Shown: positions 36,956 through 49,321 of the stretch, in pieces
Position numbering within the stretch: the stretch's first letter is position 1
Layout: the number at the start of each line of letters is the position of its first letter
From: Colius striatus
Taxonomy: Eukaryota > Chordata > Aves > Coliiformes > Coliidae
DNA length: 64,000 nucleotides
Assembly: GCF_028858725.1 (NCBI RefSeq)
Contig: NC_084771.1
Location: 2,632,915-2,696,914, forward strand
Reading direction: 5' to 3'
Notes under the pieces: model-generated
Database searches by the model: none
Told to the model about the DNA's origin: nothing
What the model saw: only the letters and a program-made list of their open reading frames with translations
Program-made: the position numbers and the translations under genes

Positions 36956-39532
36956 TGGGCTGTGCGGGAGCAGCGTGCAGGAGCTGGGCTGTGCAGGAGC
37001 TGGGCTGTGCAGGAGCTGGGCTGTGCGGGAGCTGGGCTGTGTGGGAGCTGGGCTGTGCGGGAGCAGCGTGCAGGAGCGGTGCTGTGCAGGAGCTGGGCTG
37101 TGCGGGAGCAGCGTGCAGGAGCTGTGCTGTGCGGGAGCTGGGCTGTGCGGGAGCAGTGTGCAGGAGCGGTGCTGTGCAGGAGCTGGGCTGTGCAGGAGCT
37201 GGGCTGTGCGGGAGCTGGGCTGTGCGGGAGCAGGGCTGTGCGGGAGCTGTGCTGTGCGGGAGCAGCGTGCGGGAGCTGGGCTGTGCGGGAGCTGGGCTGT
37301 GCGGGAGCTGGGCTGTGCAGGAGCTGGGCTGTGCGGGAGCTGGGCTGTGCGGGAGCTGGGCTGTGCGGGAGCAGCGTGCGGGAGCTGTGCTGTGCGGGAG
37401 CTGGGCTGTGCAGGAGCTGGGCTGTGCGGGAGCTGGGCTGTGCAGGAGCTGGGCTGTGCAGGAGCTGGGCTGTGCGGGAGCTGGGCTGTGCAGGAGCTGG
37501 GCTGTGCGGGAGCTGGGCTGTGCGGGAGCTGGGCTGTGCAGGAGCTGGGCTGTGCGGGAGCTGGGCTGTGCGGGAGCTGGGCTGTGCAGGAGCTGGGCTG
37601 TGCGGGAGCAGCGTGCAGGAGCTGGGCTGTGCGGGAGCAGCGTGCGGGAGCTGGGCTGTGCGGGAGCTGGGCTGTGCGGGAGCAGCGTGCAGGAGCTGGG
37701 CTGTGCGGGAGCAGCGTGCGGGAGCTGTGCTGTGCGGGAGCTGGGCTGTGCGGGAGCTGGGCTGTGCGGGAGCAGCGTGCAGGAGCGGTGCTGTGCGGGA
37801 GCTGGGCTGTGCGGGAGCAGTGTGCAGGAGCGGTGCTGTGCAGGAGCTGGGCTGTGCAGGAGCTGGGCTGTGCGGGAGCTGGGCTGTGCGGGAGCAGGGC
37901 TGTGCGGGAGCTGTGCTGTGCGGGAGCAGCGTGCGGGAGCTGGGCTGTGCGGGAGCTGGGCTGTGCGGGAGCTGGGCTGTGCAGGAGCTGGGCTGTGCGG
38001 GAGCTGGGCTGTGCGGGAGCAGCGTGCGGGAGCTGTGCTGTGCGGGAGCTGGGCTGTGCAGGAGCTGGGCTGTGCGGGAGCTGGGCTGTGCAGGAGCTGG
38101 GCTGTGCAGGAGCTGGGCTGTGCGGGAGCTGGGCTGTGCAGGAGCTGGGCTGTGCGGGAGCTGGGCTGTGCGGGAGCTGGGCTGTGCAGGAGCTGGGCTG
38201 TGCGGGAGCTGGGCTGTGCGGGAGCTGGGCTGTGCAGGAGCTGGGCTGTGCGGGAGCAGCGTGCAGGAGCTGGGCTGTGCGGGAGCAGCGTGCGGGAGCT
38301 GGGCTGTGCGGGAGCTGGGCTGTGCGGGAGCAGCGTGCAGGAGCTGGGCTGTGCGGGAGCAGCGTGCGGGAGCTGTGCTGTGCGGGAGCTGGGCTGTGCG
38401 GGAGCTGGGCTGTGCGGGAGCAGCGTGCAGGAGCGGTGCTGTGCGGGAGCTGGGCTGTGCGGGAGCAGTGTGCAGGAGCGGTGCTGTGCAGGAGCTGGGC
38501 TGTGCAGGAGCTGGGCTGTGCGGGAGCTGGGCTGTGCGGGAGCAGGGCTGTGCGGGAGCTGTGCTGTGCGGGAGCAGCGTGCGGGAGCTGGGCTGTGCGG
38601 GAGCTGGGCTGTGCGGGAGCTGGGCTGTGCAGGAGCTGGGCTGTGCGGGAGCTGGGCTGTGCGGGAGCAGCGTGCGGGAGCTGTGCTGTGCGGGAGCTGG
38701 GCTGTGCAGGAGCTGGGCTGTGCGGGAGCTGGGCTGTGCAGGAGCTGGGCTGTGCAGGAGCTGGGCTGTGCGGGAGCTGGGCTGTGCAGGAGCTGGGCTG
38801 TGCGGGAGCTGGGCTGTGCGGGAGCTGGGCTGTGCAGGAGCTGGGCTGTGCGGGAGCTGGGCTGTGCGGGAGCTGGGCTGTGCAGGAGCTGGGCTGTGCG
38901 GGAGCAGCGTGCAGGAGCTGGGCTGTGCGGGAGCAGCGTGCGGGAGCTGGGCTGTGCGGGAGCTGGGCTGTGCGGGAGCAGCGTGCAGGAGCTGGGCTGT
39001 GCGGGAGCAGCGTGCGGGAGCTGTGCTGTGCGGGAGCTGGGCTGTGCGGGAGCTGGGCTGTGCGGGAGCAGCGTGCAGGAGCTGGGCTGTGCGGGAGCTG
39101 GGCTGTGCGGGAGCTGGGCTGTGCGGGAGCAGCGTGCAGGAGCTGGGCTGTGCGGGAGCTGGGCTGTGCGGGAGCTGGGCTGTGCGGGAGCAGCGTGCAG
39201 GAGCTGGGCTGTGCGGGAGCTGGGCTGTGCAGGAGCTGGGCTGTGCGGGAGCAGCGTGCAGGAGCTGGGCTGTGCGGGAGCTGGGCTGTGCGGGAGCAGC
39301 GTGCAGGAGCTGTGCTGTGCAGGAGCTGGGCTGTGCGGGAGCAGCGTGCAGGAGCGGTGCTGTGCAGGAGCTGGGCTGTGCAGGAGCTGGGCTGTGCAGG
39401 AGCTGTGCTGTGCAGGAGCTGGGCTGTGCGGGAGCAGCGTGCAGGAGCGGTGCTGTGCAGGAGCTGGGCTGTGCAGGAGCTGGGCTGTGCAGGAGCTGTG
39501 CTGTGCAGGAGCTGGGCTGTGCGGGCTGTGAC
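36956..39532. repeat. 2.6-kb minisatellite with about 650-bp higher-order repeats
   Basis: The basic unit is 16 bp (gagctgggctgtgcgg or ...gcag), mixed with 13-bp (gagcagcgtgcag) and gagcggtgctgtgcag variants. The order of variants itself repeats. The landmark gagcagtgtgcaggagcgg occurs at 37151, 37815 and 38463, giving higher-order periods of 664 and 648 bp, which differ by one 16-mer. The array is free of stop codons in several frames, giving paper ORFs above 1,000 codons on both strands. Confidence 0.93.
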
Positions 39533-39539
39533 TAGTACT

Positions 39540-39720
39540 GTGGGGAGGGGCTGGGTGGTCCTGTGTGTGGGGCTGTGTCTGTGTGTGGGGCTGTGCTGTG
39601 TGTGTGGGGGGCTGTGCTCTCTGTCTGTGTGTGGGGCTGGGCTGTGTGTCCATACAGGGACAAGGCTGTGTGTCCATACAGGGACAAGGCTGTGCTGGTG
39701 CCAGGTTGCTTTGGCATGGG
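39540..39720. repeat. TG/GGGGCTG-rich decayed repeat
   Basis: gtgtgtggggctgtg-type words, then two copies of ctgtgtgtccatacagggacaagg (about 39645-39690). It is a ragged edge of the large array. Confidence 0.7.
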
Positions 39721-39799
39721 ATGGGCTGTAGCAGGGTGCTGCAGAAATCGGGGCTGTGTGTGATGTTGGAGCTGGGCAAACCCCTGGGCTACTCTCACT

Positions 39800-40095
39800 T
39801 CATAGAATCACAGGGTCACAGCATGGTGGGGGCTGGAAGGGACTTGTAGAGCTCAGCCAGTCCAACCCCCTGCAGAAGCAGCTCCCATCTAGCTCAGGTC
39901 ACACAGGAACGTGTCCAGGGGGGTTTGGAGACCTCCAGAGCAGGAGCCTCCACACCCTCCCTGAGCAGCCTGGGCCAGGGCTCCCTCACTCAAACACTCC
40001 AACAGTTTCTCCTTATGTTTCAATGGAACTGTTTGTGTTGCAGCTTCATCCCATCACCCCTTGTCCTGCCACTGGAGACAACAGAAAACCACTTC
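39800..40095 (-). mobile_element. CR1 3'-end fragment upstream of CNGA2
   Basis: Starts tcatagaatcacagggtcac, the complement of the CR1 3' terminal repeats. It is followed by ggctggaagggacttgtaga and the usual body. About 295 bp, truncated. It lies about 730 bp 5' of the CNGA2 ATG. Confidence 0.88.
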
Positions 40096-40321
40096 TTAGG
40101 TAAAGAAGCCCCCTTGAAGTCTCACACTCAACAACTCCACAGCAGCCTCCATGTACTAATGCAGGGGCTCCTCTGCTGCTCTCTGCAACCAGACAGCAGC
40201 TCCTGCTAGCAGGAAGCTCAGCAAGGCTCTTCATCCAGGCAAACCTCTATTTCCAGTGCCTTAATGTCTCTGTGGTGCCAGGAGGGGAGGCTGGCAGGGC
40301 AGAGCCCCAGCAGCTCACGAT

Positions 40322-40690
40322 GCCCTGGGGAAGAAGGGCATTTGCATGGGTGCAAACCCCCTTGTACACACAAAGCCCACCCTGTGCTGCTGTGTACCAG
40401 CATCTCCCTGCCAGGGTGGCCTCACTCTGACATCTCTTACAAGCCTGTTTGCTTCTTGTGGGGCAGGGAGTGGTGCCAAGAGCCACAGGCTGTTGTTATG
40501 GCACGGCTCAGCTGGGGATGCTGTTGCCCCAGCAATGGCTGAGGAGCCTCCACTCCAAAGAGAGCATCTCCCATGGGCTGCTGGCTGATGTGGGATCTCT
40601 TGGGGAGGGTGAAATGCTCAGCAGGACTCTTACTGCAGCCTTCAGTGGTGGCTGGTGGTGGAACACACAGGGTGGGCACATCCCATGGGG
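40322..40690 (+). promoter_or_regulatory. CNGA2: Cluster of EBF/Olf-1-like sites upstream of CNGA2
   Basis: Three words with the palindromic core CCCNNGGG and nine of ten bases of the Olf-1/EBF consensus TCCCNNGGGA: gccctgggga (40322-40331), tcccatgggc (40569-40578) and tcccatgggg (40681-40690). They lie 137-505 bp upstream of the ATG. EBF sites are known to drive olfactory transduction genes, including the mammalian CNGA2. The transcription start is not visible. Confidence 0.4.
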
Positions 40691-40826
40691 TTTGAGCCTC
40701 TCTTGCCATGCTGTATCTCTGCCTTCAAGCCATGGGATATGTCCTGCATGGCTCTTTCATGGCTGTTTTCTGCTCTTTGCAGGTCCCCAGGACAGGGTGT
40801 GTGCCCCTGGTCCACTCACATAGAAG

Positions 40827-43800
40827 ATGACAGCCAAGAGTAATGATGTGCAGAGCTCCCCAGCTGCCCTCTGCCCCTGTCCCCCTGCCCAGGCCCGAGC
40901 CAGGATGGGGCTCAGCACCAGGAGGTCAGGCTGATCCCTGTGCTGGTTGGGGGGGCAGCAGCCTGGTGTGTGTGTGTGTGACAGGGCTGCCATGCCAGGT
41001 CGATGGCACCATGTGGCTGTGGCACCCCCCTTCCTCCCCACTGCAGGACCTGCCCAGCCCAGGATGACACCTCAGAGCTGCAGAGAGTAGCTTCCCTGGA
41101 GAGGGAGGATCAGCCATCTGCCTCTGCACCCCAAGGCAGGCAAACCCTGGCCAGGTACCTGTGTGTGTGTGTGCTGCTGGCCCAGGGGAGCCTGAGCCTT
41201 TTGTGCTCTGAAACTGGGGACTTGGTGGGTCAGGATCCCCTCCTGCTGTTTGGCATTCGAGGGGCACAGGGATGGGTGCCTGGGAATGGCTCCATCACCC
41301 CTGAGGTGCCAAGAGGGCTGGGGGCTGCCTTCCTCTCCTTGTGGGCAGCCTCACTCTGCCCTAGACACCCACACCTTTCCTCATGTGCCCCTGGGAATGG
41401 CAGCAGGGCTGGGGAAGGAGCTGTGGCACTCTGCCAGGGTGGGCTCACTTCATCCCAGAGCATCACTACAACAGGGGCAAAAAGGAACCATTTGGGCTTG
41501 AGAGGGAGCTGTGAGAGTTTTCTTCTCAGGTGAGAAGAAACTGCTTGCTCTCAAGGCTTTGCTTTCTCCTTGCTCCACAGACACCTCCTGACTTTGCCTC
41601 TTTCCCCCATGCAGGATAGTCCAGCTGGTGCTGGTGCTGAGAGACTGGGCCAGCAAGAGCTTGCAGGAGGAGCAGCAAAGGCCAGACCCCTTCCTTGAAC
41701 GCTTCCAGGGCCCTGAGCTCCAGACAGTGGCTGCAGGAGCTGGCAGTGGGCTAGAGGACGAGGAGACTGAAGAGGAGAGCAAAAAGTAGGAGCCCTTTGC
41801 TGTACCCCAGCTGACTTGGCTGGAGATCAGCCATGCAGAGTGCTGGGGGCTCCCAGGAGCAATGGCTAGGGAGGGGGATGGAGATGAGAAAGGGGGAGGT
41901 AGGATGCAGTGGTTGGAAGGAGCCTCTCCAGCCCCTGTCCTGGCAGCCAGCCTGGCATCACTGCCCTGTTGTGCAGGCACACAGCACCTGGTAGCCTGTT
42001 GCTGTGGAAAGGACCTGGCCTGCCCCTCACCTCTGAGGTTTTCCCTCCCCTAGCAGGAAACCCCATGGCATGGCTGGTGACAGACAGTAGATCCTCCCCA
42101 TCTGCACAGCAGCTCTTCAGCTTGTGTGGATGAAGAGCTGGGGCCAAGCCAGGGGATGTGGGGTCTCACCCAGGGGGTGTGGGGGTCTCTCTCACCCAGG
42201 ACACCACAGCAAGCAGGGGGATGTGGGATGTGCTGGTCTCATTCATCAGCAGGATGAAGGGAGTGCATTTGCTGCCCATGCCCTCCCCCTGCCAAGAGCA
42301 GATGCAGTGATGGCAGCTTTCTGAAAAGGCCCTTTCAAACCCAGCCCTTTCATCTCCTCAGCTCACACTCCTGGTGAAAAGCAATAACCTGGCTTTCCAG
42401 GCTGGCTAATTAAAGGGCAAAGCTCCCAGAGTGCTCAGGGACCCTGCCATTATACTTGGTAATTAAAGACACCAAGAAAGGATTGTTTTCCTCTAGGAGA
42501 AAAATATCAGAGCCTTGTATCTGGGTCTTTACCAGTCAAAGAAAAAGCCCTTTCTGCCCCATGAGGTGAAGGGGAGCTTGTCAGATATCAGAGGGAGCTG
42601 AGCTGTGCCATGAAGGGGCTGCTTGGTGCCAGCTGGCTCCTGGGCACATGGAGGGCACTTCTGCTGGGCTCTCAGAGCCCCAAGTCTGGTATCCCCAAAC
42701 GTGAGCTGCTGGTCACAGCTGTGGGAGCCTCCATGGTTGCAGCCTTGGATGCAAAGCCTTTGGCAAGAGGCAGATTCCCTCTCCCTGGGCTGACCCAGAG
42801 CCTTGGTTTCCCATCAGTGACCCTGTAGTCATCATAACATCAGTGACTGACCACCTACTGTGGCCACCTCTGCTGATTTAAAGCTGAAATTACCCATTGA
42901 CACCGTTATTTTTGCACTTAACACCTTTATTGAGGTTCTTAGTGCCTGTGGGTGTCCCAAGGCCACTGGCTGGCTGCAGGTGAGTCGGTGCTTCCCTTGT
43001 GCCAGTGCTGTGTGTCCCAGGGAAGGAGGCTGCAAGGCAGAGGCTTTGCTTCTGAAGCTGTCAGAAGCAGTGGGGTGGACACAGGGAATCTGTTGGCAAG
43101 TGGGTTGGGGTTTTTTTTCCTATCCCTGGAGGGGTTTTTCCATGTTCAAAAGCTGGAAGGGAGTGAAGGGGAGGGTGAGAGGGAGTTTTGCCCTACCAGG
43201 CTGCAGCAGCTAAGCCTATCAGCCCAGCTGCAGGGTTTCTCTCTGGTGAGATCTGGCAGCTGGAGCACACACATCTCATAGTCCCAAAATGAGCAGGATC
43301 AAACACTTGGGAGCACTTCAAAGCCTGGACCTAGGACTGAGCAGAGTGCAGGCAGCTGTGAGCTACAAAGCACTGCCAGCTGCCCTCCCCCTGGGTCTGC
43401 TCTGGGCCTTGGGCATCCCCTCCTGGTGCTCCCACTCATCTGCAGCACAATTTCCTTCCTGCTCTAATTAATCTTCTCTTAAGATCCACCTGGCACCAAT
43501 CCATACCTCAGCTGGGAGAGGAAATGTCATGTAACAAGAAGCTTTCTGATCACCCTCTTCCATCCATCCATCCATCCACCCACCCACCCATCCATCTGTT
43601 TCTGGCCCTGTAGCTGAGGTGTTGTCTGCATTTAGGCACCTGCTTTGCCTCATTGTCCTACAGTTTCCTCTTCTGGCATGTTACTGAGCCCAGTTTTGGG
43701 GATAAAGGAGCTTAAACACTGTTGGGATTGGTTCTAGCTTGCAGGCTGGCACTCGAGCTGCAGCTGTGTTTGAGCCAGTCTAGTGCAAGGGATGAAAGAT

Positions 43801-46800
43801 GTGGCTGAGGTGGTTCCTTCCAACCCTAGTTTCTCTTTTAGCCCTTTATTCCTACATTGCCAGCTCTGGTTTCTCTCTGCTTGCAGGAGGAGGTGGCAGA
43901 TCTTTGTGGTGGACCCTGCAGGGGACTGGTATTACCGTTGGCTGGCTGTCATCACAGTGCCTGTCCTCTATAATTGGTGCTTGCTCATAGCCAGGTGAGC
44001 TGGGAGCTTGGAGGGTTTCAAGACATTTACCCAGGTCAAGGGAGGGCAGGATTGTCAAGGAGAGCCTTTTAATTGCTAGGAGAAGAGGGGTAAGTGGCCC
44101 AGCTCTGGTGCAGAGTAGGAGCCTCAAAATCAGCCTGTATTCAGCTGTGATCATTGGAAAGCATAAGGAGATCTGCTGGTCTCACCACTCTAATTGTGTG
44201 ACCTTCCTCCAGGGCTTGCTTCAGTGACCTGCAAGAGACCTATTGTGTCCTCTGGCTGGTGTTGGACTACGTCTCAGACTCGATCTACGTTGTGGACGTG
44301 GTGATGCGCCTGCACACAGGTACAGCAGCAGAGGAGCACTGAGCCCTTGCTGTTGGAAAAGACCTTTCAGATCATTGAGCCCAACCCCTCAGCTCACACT
44401 GCCAGGCTCAGCACTGAGCTAAACCACAGCCCTCAGCACCTCACCTCTGTGTGTTGTGAGTATCTCCAGAGCTGGGGACTCCCCCACCTCCCTGGGCAGC
44501 CTGTGCCAGTGCTTAATAACCCTCTGGCTGAAAAGGTTCTTCCTCAGCTCCAATCTCAACCTCCCCTGGGGAACTTGAGCCCATTTCCTTGTGTCCTGTC
44601 ATTCATCACTGGAGAGAAGAGATCGACCCCCAGCTCACTACAACTCCCCTTCAGGCAGCTGCAGAGAGTGCTGCTGTCTCCCCTCAGCCTCCTCTTCTCC
44701 TGGCTGAACACCCCCATTCCCTCAGCCCCTCCCCAGCACCCTTGTGCTCCAGCCCCTTCCCTAGCTCTGGCCATGCTGCAGCCCCTCAGTGTCCCTCTGG
44801 CAGTGAGTGAGGGGCCAAGAACTGGACACAGCACTCGAGGTGCAGGCTCACCAGTGCCCAGCAGAGGGGGACAATCCCCTTCTTGGCCCAGCTGCTCACA
44901 CTGTTCCAGATCCAAGCCAGGATGCCCTTGGCCTTCTTGCCCACCTGGGCATGATGCTGGCTCATGTTCAGCTGCTGTCAGTTAACCCCCCCAGGTCCTC
45001 TTCTGCCAGACAGCTCTCAAGCCCCTCTGCCCCAAGCCCACAGCATTGCCTGGGGTTGGTGTGACCCAAGGGCAGGACCTGGCCCTTGTCCATGTTGAAC
45101 CTCATGGTCTCAGCCCATGGCTCCAGCCTGGCCAGGTCCCTCTGCAGACCCTTCCTGCCCTCAGCTCCAACCCAACCTGCTGTCATCTGCCAACTTAGTG
45201 AGGGTGCCCTCCATCCCCTCACCCAGACCACTGTTAAACAGAACAGCCCCCAGCACTGAGCCCTGGGAAATGCCACCAGTGACCAAGCCACCACCTGCAC
45301 TTAACCCCATTCCCACCACTCCCTGGGTCTGACACCAGCCACTTTTTCACCCAGCACAGAGTAGGTCTGTCCAAGCCATGGGCAGACACTTTCTCCAGGA
45401 GCAGCCTGGCTCCTGGGTGCTTTGCTTTAATCCCCTAAAAGTGGAGATGGGCTGCAAGGGAGAGGCTTAATGGACAGCCCCTTTAGAAGGGGTTTGTCTA
45501 CTTTGGCACTCGCTGGTACAAAGTGGTCTCCAGAGAAAGAATCTAATTAAAGGATCTGAGGAACAGAGTGAGTTTCAGAATGAAAGATTAATCATCCCAG
45601 CTTTCAACTTCACCTTTGAGTAATTGTACCAAATTACCTGCATTACTATCAGTATTCAGGCATAGGTGAGGGTCTGTACCTCTGATTTTGCATCAGTTCA
45701 GCTAATGTGGAAGAATGGTGGGGTGTAATGTGGTGGGAGCACAGCAGGTAGCTGCACACTTCCCATGGCCTGAAGGACAGAAAGCTTTTGTGTCCCCTTT
45801 CCCTTGTGCCACAGAGTAAGTCCACAAGTCACGTCTTTAAGTGTCTTTTGCCAGGTGAAGGGCTTGAGTGATAACAAAAGCTTGGGAACTGAGTAGGTGG
45901 GGTGGAAGTGGTAACGTTGGGATGGTTGCATTTGGGTGACCCTGTGTGTGTGTGTGGCACACCACAGTGTTCCTTGGAGTGCTCTCCAAGCCTACAGAAG
46001 GCTTGAACATAAGCCAAGAGAATTCTCTCACCCCTGCTCAGGTTTCTTGGAACAGGGCCTCCTGGTTAAAGACCTGAAGAAGTTAAGGGATAACTACATC
46101 CACACCTTGCAGTTCAAGCTGGATGTTGTCTCCATCCTGCCCACAGACCTGGCTTACTTTGCTGTGGGGTGGCACCACCCTGAGCTGCGTTTCAACAGGC
46201 TCCTGCGCTTCTCCCGCATGTTCGAGTTCTTCGATAGGACTGAGACCAGAACCAGCCACCCCAACGTCTGCCGCATCAGCAACTTGGTCCTTTACATCCT
46301 GGTCATCATCCACTGGAATGCCTGCATTTATTATGCCATCTCCAAGGCCATAGGCTTTGGAGAGGACACCTGGGTCTACCCCAACGTCACAGACCCTGAG
46401 TATGGGTATCTGACCCGGGAGTACGTCTATTGTCTCTACTGGTCTACGTTGACTTTGACCACGATCGGTGAGACCCCTCCCCCTGTGCGTGATGAAGAGT
46501 ATCTCTTTGTGATCTTTGACTTCCTCATCGGTGTCCTCATCTTTGCCACCATCGTGGGCAACGTGGGCTCCATGATAGCCAACATGAATGCCACCAGGGC
46601 AGAGTTCCAGGCCAGGGTGGATGCCATCAAGCACTACATGCAGTTCCGCAGGGTGAGCAAAGACATGGAAACCAAAGTCATCAAGTGGTTCGACTACCTG
46701 TGGAGCAACAAGAAGGTGATAGATGAGAGGGAGGTCCTCAAGAATCTCCCTGAGAAGCTAAGGGCAGAGATTGCCATCAATGTTCACCTGGAGACGCTGA

Positions 46801-47465
46801 AGAAGGTGAGGATTTTCCAGGACTGTGAGGCAGGTCTGCTGGTGGAGCTGGTGCTGAAGCTTCGCCCTCAGGTCTTCAGCCCAGGGGATTACGTCTGCCG
46901 GAAAGGAGACGTTGGGAAGGAGATGTACATCGTCAAGGAGGGGAAGCTGGCAGTGGTGGCAGATGATGGGATGACACAGTATGCCTTGCTGACTGCAGGA
47001 GGCTGCTTTGGGGAGATCAGCATCCTCAACATTAAGGGCAGCAAAATGGGCAACAGGCGCACGGCCAACATCCGCAGCTTGGGCTACTCTGATCTCTTCT
47101 GCCTGTCGAAGGAGGATCTTATGGAAGCGGTCACAGAGTACCCTGAGGCCAAAAAGGTCTTGGAGGAGCGTGGCAGGGAGATCCTGATCAAGGAAGGGCT
47201 GCTGGATGAGTCAGCTGCAGAGGCAAGTGCAGAAGGGAAGAGTGTGGAGGAGAAGCTGGACAGGCTGGCTTTGAACCTGGACACGCTGCACAGCCGCTTT
47301 GGCCAGCTCCTGACAGACTACAGTGACGCCCAGGTGAAGCTCAAGCAGCGCATCAGTGTTCTGGAGTCCAAGGTGAGGCAGCAGGATCTGGAGGACTTCT
47401 TCTCTGATAGCTCAGACAGTCTGCTTGAGGACGAGGAGAAACCTTCACCTGGTGGAAGGCAATGA
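40827..47465 (+). CDS. CNGA2: CNGA2, olfactory cyclic-nucleotide-gated channel alpha subunit
   Basis: A cation channel opened by cAMP/cGMP, the transduction channel of olfactory cilia. Coding exons are 40827-40924, 41047-41154, 41615-41785, 43887-43994, 44213-44319 and 46042-47465; phases join exactly to 671 residues (human 664). The N terminus has DDTSELQR and an amphipathic segment [15 protein letters not shown] at the calmodulin-binding place of rat CNGA2. S1 begins after DPAGDWYY. The S4-linker part reads [19 protein letters not shown]. The pore has [11 protein letters not shown] with the selectivity Glu at about 341. The C-linker and cyclic-nucleotide domain (about 450-575) include [19 protein letters not shown], with the Arg-Thr that holds the phosphate. 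A leucine-zipper coiled coil follows (about 600-650). The large last exon is typical of CNGA genes. The first donor (gtcagg) is weak. No defect is seen; it should encode a working channel. Confidence 0.95.
43558..43598. repeat. (CATC)n microsatellite in CNGA2 intron 3
   Basis: catccatccatccatccatc followed by cacccaccc units. Intronic. Confidence 0.9.
44345..45345 (-). mobile_element. CR1 LINE, about 1 kb, in the last CNGA2 intron
   Basis: Complement of a CR1 3' end (ttggaaaagacctttcagat...) through the body and the reverse-transcriptase C-terminal half, up to gtctgacaccagccac. This is the longest CR1 copy of its subfamily here. It starts about 25 bp after the exon 5 donor. It is 5'-truncated, frame-broken and inactive. 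Confidence 0.9.
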
Positions 47466-48950
47466 GGGGAGCTGCAGAGGTCAGGTCACCCCTGGCTGAG
47501 TGCTGAGACACTGCTGTCTCACAGGGCTGTGTCTGCCTTGCCAGGGACTTCTCTCAGGTCCTCAGCATTGTCACTGCTGTGCCAGGCAGCCCCTGAGATG
47601 GTCATTGTCCTAGCTCCTCCTCCAGCCTGTGCCTTTGCTTCTTGCCTTGGTCTGAGACCTTGGAGTTGGATCACTAAATAGAGAATGGCTAATGCTACTG
47701 CTGGCATTTCCTCCCAGCTCCTGCAAAGGTCTGTGCCCATCACACCTCCTGCCTCCTCCTCATCTTAATGGAAGGTGAGACATGAACATTGCACGGACGG
47801 GCAGCTGGACGTGGTGACCTCCCAGGTTCGCTGAGGAGAGGCAGAGTCACGTTGGACAGAGCCTGGCCACGTGCCTCCTACACATCCCACAGAGACCCAG
47901 AGACCCCTTCACCCACAGAACACCAAACTTCAGCTAAGGCAGCCCAATCTGTGCCTCGTGCCTGCAAATGGAGAGGCTGCTCTGGGTCACTGTCCCTACC
48001 TAGGTCATCTCCACCACCCAGCCTGGGGCTGGACATCTAGCTGGAAGGGCAGGCAGCTGCCATCCTCCTGCCCATCTCTCTCCTCCCTTCTGCTGCCAAA
48101 TGGCATCTTGGTAGCCCAGGCACTGCAGCTTTGTCAGGGATGGCATTGCCAGGCTCTCCTGCTGTGGAAGCAGCCTGGTTTCCATCTGGGCTACGGACTT
48201 CTTGGATGACAAGTCCAACAGACAGGTAAAGACCGTGGCTCAGGCTGCTGTGCTGGCTGCAGGAGGAGGACAGTGACGGTGTGTCTGCTCTGTCTAATGA
48301 CAGCCAGATGTGCCAGGCAGGGTTGGACTGAAATAACATGTTTTTCAGGAACAAAGCAGTGGTGGGACCCAACTGTGCCACTGTTTGCTTTGCTGTGGCT
48401 AGCTGGGAGAGGCCACAGAGCACATCTGTTTTCTTAGGCAGGTGGTTTTCTTGTGCTCAGTGGGAGTTTTAGGACTTTGGCAGCCAGTTGCCTTTTCTGG
48501 TTGGAGAAAAGAGGGGCAGAGCCACGGGGATACACGTGTGAGGGTGAAAACGTGGCACCATCACTTGCACAGGCAAAGCTCTGCCAGGCTGAGCTGCAGC
48601 CCTGAGAGCTCCACACTGAGCAGCTCCTTGGCAAAGGGGTGCAGTGCAGGAAAGGCCACCAACACCCTGCAAGTGACAGCAAGCTCAGCACAAGCAGTGA
48701 TGCCCCCTGTGCCTGATGGCACTGCTCAGGTGCTGTGATGGGGGGATGCAACCTCATTCCTTGCTTCTGTTGCCTGGCTCACCCTGACCCACATCTGGGA
48801 CCTCCTGCCCACTGGGTCTGTGGGGTGGGCTGGGGCTGGTTTCCAAGGAGGAAAACATCTGGGGGAGAAGGGAATTGTGGAGAAATTCATGTTCTGAGTC
48901 CAATTCAGTGAATATTCAGCTAAAATAAAGGGATAAGACATGGGGAGGTA
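47466..48950 (+). other. CNGA2: CNGA2 3' UTR (probable)
   Basis: About 1.48 kb from the stop codon to a canonical AATAAA at 48924-48929 (ctaaaataaaggg), the first AATAAA after the stop. No competing gene is seen. The 3' UTR assignment is inferred from that signal. Confidence 0.5.
48924..48929 (+). terminator. CNGA2: Candidate CNGA2 poly(A) signal
   Basis: AATAAA in an AT-richer stretch 1.46 kb after the CNGA2 stop codon. Confidence 0.5.
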
Positions 48951-49321
48951 CCCACCCAGAGAGGTTCATGGTGGAAAATGGGGGCTATGTGCTGTGTCCT
49001 TTCTTTTTCCTCCAACATATGGCTGCCTCTTCATCTTGTATGACAACTTGCCCCTTACAAACACTGCCCTTGCCTTTTGGGCTTGCTTAGGGAGGGAAAG
49101 CTAAACCACCAAAATTAGAATATAGGGTAAGATCATTTTATTGGGGTGATTCTAAAATGAAATGATGGGGTTTCTGGCTTGGTTTTATTCTGGGGTTTCT
49201 TCCTGACGTTTGTTGAAGGTGAGATGGTTTGTGTCCAGCTTGTCCTCGTGCCCCCACCTCTCCCCTCTCTTGTGGTTTATTGAACTGGCTGCTGTGCTTT
49301 GGTGGGGGTGCAGGTGAGCAG

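Noticed and set aside
35860-39779. Open frames above 1,000 codons on both strands
   Set aside because: They lie in the 16/13-bp minisatellite, which simply lacks stop words. Cys/Gly/Ala-rich translation follows the unit; both strands and three frames are open at once.
43800-43835. Possible CR1 tail (ggtggttccttccaaccctag)
   Set aside because: Too short and lacking any adjoining CR1 body.
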